Source: URNF01 sp045531495
GTDB lineage: Bacteria > Bacillota > Clostridia > Oscillospirales > Acutalibacteraceae
Assembly (NCBI GenBank): GCA_045531495.1
Contig: JAZSED010000055.1
Coordinates: forward strand, 1 to 5,769
Direction: 5' to 3'
Length of the DNA stretch: 5,769 nucleotides
The translations under genes were made by a program, and so were the position numbers. Under the pieces are notes generated by a model. It did not search any database. It was not told the origin of the DNA and saw nothing but the letters and a program-made list of their open reading frames with translations. Below are positions 5,395-5,769 of the stretch, one piece after another. Each line of letters opens with the position of its first letter. Position 1 is the first letter of the stretch.

Positions 5395-5456
5395 AAGTAA
5401 ACAATTATTTACTTTAAGTAAATTATGATGTATAATAAATGATAAATCGTTTACTT
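5395..5456. promoter_or_regulatory. Operator-like array of TTTACTT/AAGTAAA sites between the divergent genes
   Basis: The heptamer occurs four times: AAGTAAA at 5395-5401 and 5416-5422, and TTTACTT at 5408-5414 and 5450-5456. The middle pair makes a 17-base palindrome (5407-5423) with 8-bp arms around one central base, and the outer left copy forms a second dyad with the 5408 copy. Same-orientation copies are 21 and 42 bases apart, about two and four helical turns. The array overlaps the rightward promoter's -35 and its last copy lies just before the Shine-Dalgarno. Likely binding sites for the adjacent XRE protein (inference). Confidence 0.6.
5408..5436 (+). promoter_or_regulatory. Promoter of the SLOG-like gene, -35 inside the palindrome
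   Basis: A consensus -10 TATAAT (5431-5436) is preceded at 17 bases by TTTACT (5408-5413, four of six matches to TTGACA). The -35 is one arm of the 5407-5423 palindrome, so a protein bound there would block RNA polymerase. The predicted start is near 5443, about 27 bases before the ATG. No equally good leftward promoter was found; TATAAG copies at 5380-5385 and 5387-5392 (- strand) are possible -10 boxes. Confidence 0.65.
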
Positions 5457-5469
5457 GGAGTGAAGAAAA

Positions 5470-5769
5470 ATGAAAATGACCACCTGTTGCTTTATCGGGC
5501 ATAGAACCATAGAAGAAACAAATGCGTTAAGGGAAAAGGTATACAATTGTGTCGAAAAAATGATTACCGAATTGCATATCGACACCTTTCTTTTCGGGAG
5601 CAAAAGCCGTTTTAATGACCTTTGCCATGAGATTGTAACCGAATTGAAAGAAAAATACCCACACATACGGCGTGTCTACGTGCGGGCAGAATTTCCTGTG
5701 ATAGACGATGCGTATAAAAACTATCTTTTGGAACGGTACGAAGATACGTATTTCCCCGAAAACATTGTC
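5470..5769 (+). CDS. SLOG/DUF1273-like protein of unknown function (3' end outside window)
   Basis: One hundred codons are visible and the gene runs off the window. The N-terminus, MKMTTCCFIGHR, resembles the CCFTGHR opening of SLOG-superfamily (YpsA/YoqJ, DUF1273-like) proteins, which have a Rossmann-like fold thought to bind nucleotides or related ligands. A second strand and loop follow at FLFGSKSRFNDLCHE (40-54), where Gly43-Ser44 would be the phosphate-side turn, then VYVRAEFP (69-76). No signal peptide or membrane segment is seen in this part. The ATG at 5470 follows GGAG (5457-5460) by 9 bases, and an in-frame TGA at 5461 rules out a longer protein; Met3 is possible but worse placed. 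Codons are richer in AAA, GAA and TTT than in dapA, lysA or lepA, which may mean a different origin. The family call is from memory of the motif and is moderate; no reaction can be assigned. Confidence 0.6.
   Translation, partial: MKMTTCCFIGHRTIEETNALREKVYNCVEKMITELHIDTFLFGSKSRFNDLCHEIVTELKEKYPHIRRVYVRAEFPVIDDAYKNYLLERYEDTYFPENIV

Noticed and set aside
5335..5502. N-terminal extension of the XRE regulator by 56 residues
   Set aside because: It crosses the operator array and the promoter of the divergent gene, and a good ribosome site lies before 5334.

Overview
The window looks like chromosomal DNA from a low-to-mid-GC Firmicute, most likely a gut-type clostridium (Oscillospirales/Ruminococcaceae-like). 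The signs are strong GGAGG-type ribosome binding sites, a lysine (L-box) riboswitch controlling lysine genes, sigma-A-like promoters, and intergenic hairpin repeats of a kind I recall from such genomes. The assignment is inference; there is no rRNA or other marker to fix it.

Layout. Bases 1-162 are the last 53 codons of mnmE (tRNA modification GTPase). Bases 163-522 hold a palindrome, a strong promoter (243-271), a lysine riboswitch aptamer (about 278-440), an antiterminator that can be worked out base by base, and an intrinsic terminator (481-509) ending against the dapA Shine-Dalgarno. Then come dapA (523-1410) and lysA (1407-2705), which overlap by 4 bases and form a lysine-repressible operon. 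Between lysA and the convergent lepA lie a nested palindromic element with 23-bp terminal inverted repeats (2717-2873) and a bidirectional terminator (2870-2905). lepA (elongation factor 4) runs leftward from 4712 to 2904, with a good extended -10 promoter at 4747-4775. Bases 4776-5057 hold no gene but carry five short hairpins of common architecture, four of them in two head-to-head pairs. A small XRE-type regulator (5334-5104, leftward) and a SLOG/DUF1273-like gene of unknown function (from 5470, rightward, cut by the window end) are divergent. The AT-rich space between them carries repeated TTTACTT/AAGTAAA operator-like sites.

How the parts work together. DapA makes the first committed intermediate of the diaminopimelate branch and LysA makes lysine in the last step, so the riboswitch senses the product of the pathway it controls. 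mnmE and lepA are translation-related housekeeping genes with no evident link to lysine. The regulator/SLOG pair at the right end has more AT-rich codon use than its neighbours and looks like an accessory module; the regulator probably controls itself and the SLOG gene. The least explained parts are the hairpin-repeat cluster (4811-5034), the nested palindrome (2717-2873) and the operator array (5345-5456).
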